Positions 60,601 through 64,000 of a stretch of 64,000 nt of DNA are shown here, in pieces. The first letter of the stretch is position 1. Each line of letters starts with the position of its first letter. The translations under genes and the position numbers were made by a program. Under the pieces are notes generated by a model that made no database searches, was not told the origin of the DNA, and was given only the letters and a program-made list of their open reading frames with translations. The DNA is from Pomacea canaliculata (lineage: Eukaryota > Mollusca > Gastropoda > Architaenioglossa > Ampullariidae), in NCBI RefSeq assembly GCF_003073045.1, contig NC_037590.1, positions 31,026,449-31,090,448 on the forward strand. The letters are read 5' to 3'.

Positions 60601-61799
60601 TGATATTTCTCTGTATGGTAATATTTGTTGCGTGTATCTTGAGAACCAAAGCGACATTCACCTTAGATTTGTGGACAAAATTACTGTACCTGACTAATGC
60701 TTTAACAAACAAACAAGAAAACAGTCCCTAATGGAGCTTTCGAATTCCAAAACCTACATTAGCATACAATGGAGGTAGTGTCATTGAAACTCCGCCTGCA
60801 GTCCAAGAACATTTGCATTTTTACTTCAATGTAACATTATCATATGTACGTAGGAATTTTTAAATTGCTTCTTGGTAGCTATATAATTTATTTTATATTT
60901 TAAAAATATATTTTGTAGATAAACATTTAATTCTATAACTAGAGAGAGAAGATTTCGATAAGACCAAAGTCTTTTGTTTATAATATACTGAATGTTGCTA
61001 TCCAATTCATTGTGTACATAGATTAACTTCAATAGTTATACAATGCATTCTAGCCATGGCAATTTACCATTGCTGGCGCCCCATACATATAGGCCTTTGT
61101 TTGTTTTTTGTTTTTTTTTTTTTTTTGTTTTTTGTTTTTTGTTTGTTTTTTGTTTGTTTGTTTGTTTGTTTATTTGTGTTTGTTTTGTTTTTTTCTCTCA
61201 GAACCACGATCTGAAAAGCGTACCTGGCGAATCGAAAGATGAGGGCTTTCATCCACATCATCGAAGTTTTCAGAGATTTTGGGTACAAGACCCAAGAATG
61301 GCTCTGAAACGTACATGAATACGTAAAGACACGCACACTAGCGCACTCCCCTGCACCCAACACACATGCTCTCTCTATCTCTCTCTCTCTTACTCGGTGA
61401 CACAGACACGCACAAACTCTGACGATATGCTCAGTATCATCATCTTCATCAAAGAAATAAGCTATTTAAGTAAAATATTACTTTGACTTTTCATTTTTGT
61501 TTTTATTATTATTTATTTATTTTTCGGAAATCTGTGGCAAAGTATTCTTCTTCTCTTTCCTCACAGTTTCTCGCGGTTAATAAAGATTAAAAATGCAAGA
61601 GAAGTCTTTCACATAACAAAACTCTAAAGAAGTTCCACCCATATCTGTTGGTTTAAACTGCTTCTAAATGTCAGAACAAAACTGAGATAATACAGTTACC
61701 GTGATGGACAGTCGCTTCATCATCATCTACAGGACTTGCTGCCGCGTTGAAACAAGTCATGAAAACAACAAAACAAACAAGTCCCAATTGCAGGAACAT
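54670..61799 (-). CDS. Secreted CAP-superfamily protein with EGF-like and ShKT modules, gene C (330 aa, 10 coding exons)
   Basis: Exons in coding order: 61700-61799, 61224-61303, 60078-60242, 58957-59047, 57697-57839, 57162-57256, 56591-56685, 56248-56346, 55668-55784, 54670-54677. All GT-AG, phases consistent. Exon 1 encodes the signal peptide (MFLQLGLVCFVVFMTCF) and an acidic VDDDEATVHH stretch. Exon 1b starts EPFLGLVPKISENFDDVDE. The CAP domain has QQHNDLR, SEKWAMQC, FDERKDF, GHYTQVVAS (CAP1 slightly changed) and YYFCNYA. N-glycosylation sites are N-F-T in the CAP domain, N-V-S in the hinge and N-C-T in the EGF-like module (CEGKVCLNGGTFNIVNC). The ShKT module begins CPKIDPSYC and ends CPYMCGIC. 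This is the most diverged of the three in exons 3, 5 and 8, yet near identical to A and B in the middle of exon 2. It appears intact. Confidence 0.92.
57452..57697 (-). repeat. 35-bp minisatellite carrying a copied splice donor, CAP gene C
   Basis: The true exon 4 end is 57697. Intact extra donors lie at 57662, 57627, 57592, 57557, 57522 and 57487, and a degenerate unit at about 57452. Longest of the three arrays. Confidence 0.95.
57920..58850. other. Long intron segment specific to CAP gene C
   Basis: About 0.8 kb of AT-rich intron between exons 3 and 4 with no counterpart in genes A and B. No TIR, LTR or open frame stands out. Confidence 0.4.
61096..61196. repeat. (GTTT)n-rich tract in intron 1b of CAP gene C
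   Basis: T-rich tract of GTTT/GTTTTT units just downstream (minus sense) of exon 1b. A much shorter T-rich tract is at the same place in gene B (about 40915-40970). Confidence 0.9.
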
Positions 61800-61864
61800 A
61801 TTGACAGGCAAGCAAAGGTACTAGATCGACTGATTATGGAGCTAAAGATACGGCAAGTAGTGTA

Positions 61865-61925
61865 TGTAGGTATTTATACCTTCCGGGACCTGCACAGTTC
61901 GTGACCATCTGTTGCTCGTTCTGAT
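61865..61925 (-). promoter_or_regulatory. Core promoter of CAP gene C (TATA box)
   Basis: TATAAATA on the minus strand (plus-strand 61871-61878), in a block almost identical to gene B and very similar to gene A. Confidence 0.7.
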
Positions 61926-62539
61926 GGACAGATCCAATCAGAAGGTGCAAAAGTTTAAAAAAAACACTTCCATCTGTTCCTCCACTTTAATTTACACACT
62001 TGTAAGAGAGCCTGAAAGGGTGTTATACACCTGTGTTTTGGAACGGAGTGAAAAGGACAGGAGATAATTATTTGTGGGTTTTCTAATATCAAATGACTCA
62101 AACATAAAATCCGCATCCACTAGGATAATGGAAATCAAACATTCTTCAAAAGCAGTATATGTATTTATGTGGGGCTTAAGTTCCTAATATGATTTAAAGG
62201 CCTAGTAGGGGTGCATTAGTTGGTTTTTTGGTTGTTGTTTTTTGTTTTGTTTTTTGTTGTTTTTTTGTATTGATTAAGTAAGACAGTGACAAATACAGTT
62301 TCATTAAATCTTGTTAAAACTAATGAGCAACTATATTAATCTGCTGTCTGCTCTGCTTCTGTATCTGTGCAATCTCTAAATAAGCAATTAGAACTCGAAA
62401 AAATATGGTAGGACCAAGCAGGAACTAAACATTCAACTGCTAGACACAAGATAAGACAAGTGAGCATCATAGGAAAAATGCTATCCTTCCATTCTAGTGA
62501 TACACTAACAGTGTACTTCGTAACTCTAGAGCATCATGT

Positions 62540-62735
62540 ACAAAGTTGCCAGCAGTCGACACCAGTCAGTGAGAGAGAGAGAGAAACAGTTTGGACCTAT
62601 TCGGACATTCAAAGTCCGCATTTCTCGTGTTAAAGTAACAGTTTTTGAGAACCACAGACAACGTCCGAATAATCTGAAGTGTCTCTCATTCTCTCTCTCT
62701 CTCTGATTAGTGCTGACTGCAGGCAATGTTGTGAA
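62540..62735. repeat. Imperfect foldback (inverted repeat) of about 195 bp
   Basis: Left arm 62540-62610 and right arm 62660-62735 are imperfect reverse complements. They pair GTTGCC with GGCAAT, GCAGTCGACACCAGTCAG with CTGATTAGTGCTGACTGC, GAGAGAGAGA with TCTCTCTCTC, and TATTCGGACATT with AACGTCCGAATA. It may be a small foldback DNA element. No copy in the matching flanks of A or B. Confidence 0.6.
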
Positions 62736-62809
62736 CGGTGTACCAACGTGACGTAGTACACTGCTATCAGCGCAGGTACGAATTGTAGTTGATAATTAAT
62801 TAATGGAGG

Positions 62810-63600
62810 TTTTCGGAGGCTTAAATTTACAGGTTAGTTTTATATCGCATATATCTACTGGTATCTGAAAAAAACGCAAACCGTTCAGGTTGTTCTTTAA
62901 CAACGAGTAATGAAAATTTCTGAATACGAGGAACTCAAGTGTGATTTACAAACAAACAAAAAATATCCACTGATATCCAACGAGGGGCACTTTAGATTAA
63001 TGTTTGAGATTGTTAGATTGCAGGGATGGTCTTTGTCCCGTTCCGAAACTGTATTAATATTCTATAATAAATACTGGACCGGTTTTATGGTCTCACTATC
63101 AGATCACACAGAAAAAAAAAATCAGAGCAATTTTAGCGTTTCAGTCTGTTGGGCTTTATTACCACGCTAACACACTCTCTAATGATAAGTAAGAGGGTTG
63201 GGAATATAATGTACTTTGATAGATAATGTGAAGTGGTTTGTAAATAAATAAATGGACGCTAGTACACGGTCTTAAACGTTTTCTTGAACAGCTTGTGGGA
63301 GGAACAAACACTAGAGCTGAGTTCAAAGGGACGAGCGATGACACGTGTGTCTTTATGTCGTGTTGACGTGCACGGAGCATGCGTGCTGAGTGTTTTCAAA
63401 CAAACAAGCATACAAGGTAGTGCTCACTAACATCCTAAGAGCACCAGACTTGCACCTGGTGACACTCACACCCGGTTCAAAGTTATAGGCAATATGCCTC
63501 ATAGACAAACCTCAGAAGTACCCGGATGTCCCAGTACGTTAGCCAATATGTCGGCAAGGCATTGGCAAAAGAGTCTGGACCTAGCATGTTGGCTGAGGTT
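62810..63600. repeat. Upstream flank of CAP gene C, shared with B and A
   Basis: 62820-63170 matches 42960-43300; 63280-63600 matches 43390-43700 and 30890-31190 with more change in the middle. No gene seen from here to the end of the window. Confidence 0.65.
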
Positions 63601-64000
63601 AAGATGTCCTGAACATTTACTCTAACACCATGGTCATGGGTTTTCTGTGATATTCACAGATACCAAGAGGTTATTTACCTGTATATCAATATACAAAATG
63701 TAGCTGTGAACTATATCCAATCATTACAAAGGTTCATACTTTCTAGTACTCGATCCTAGTTGCAATAAGCGTTAGTTCATTAGAGTAGGAGTTGAAGTGA
63801 AGATTGTTTGAAATTTGCTTCAAAGTAAAAAATGTGAAGATTTTCAAACGAAATATGTATGCATTAGCTTGATAACTGCAAAAATGTTTAAATCTGTAGG
63901 ATGGAAGGAAAGTGTTAAAGCTGGTCTCTTTCAAGAAAACAAGAAATAATATCAGTGCACTGCTGAGTCAGTTTTTTTAAAAATTTCTTTCCCTTTTATT

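Noticed and set aside
63430-63490. tRNA-like fold with GGTTCAAAG box
   Set aside because: No acceptor stem and the region is a diverged part of the duplicated CAP upstream flank.

Overview
The window is nuclear DNA of a metazoan, most likely a gastropod or other mollusc. The DNA is AT-rich, with long introns, many microsatellites, minisatellites, tRNA-type SINEs, hAT-like DNA elements and LINE remnants. Genes are spliced at GT-AG sites with AATAAA or ATTAAA polyadenylation signals. The CAP-EGF-ShKT domain order and the animal-type UDP-glucuronosyltransferases fit a lophotrochozoan; the species cannot be named from the sequence.

Layout: (1) 1-11 kb is mostly non-coding. It holds a candidate terminal exon (+, about 0.8 kb), a possible SINE (2.6 kb), a LINE fragment (7.2 kb) and two weak candidate exons on the minus strand. 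(2) 11.4-17.6 kb holds two tandem UDP-glycosyltransferase genes on the minus strand with intronless coding regions. Each is full length except for one single-base frame break. (3) 13.8-20.8 kb carries a 1.3 kb repeat in two direct copies, around the second UGT gene. (4) 21.9-63.7 kb is a tandem array of three complete secreted CAP-superfamily genes, all on the minus strand (A, B, C from low to high coordinate), plus one partial copy between A and B. I could follow every exon through in phase: A encodes 293 aa in 9 coding exons, B 329 aa and C 330 aa in 10 coding exons each. All share a TATA box, a signal peptide, a CAP domain, a cysteine-rich hinge, an EGF-like module and a C-terminal ShKT module.

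The array grew by segmental duplication: flanks of A match those of C over several kb, and the upstream flanks of B and C match each other. Each unit then gained its own changes. Copy B has a DNA transposon in the intron after its sixth CAP-family exon and a 42-bp perfect palindrome in another intron. Copy A has an apparent fusion of two 5' exons. All three have different numbers of a 35-bp minisatellite that repeats the exon-4 end together with its splice donor. The GC-rich core of exon 2 is almost identical in all three copies although the introns around it have diverged. The UGT genes would act in the ER on small molecules; the CAP proteins are secreted. Nothing in the sequence ties the two families functionally.
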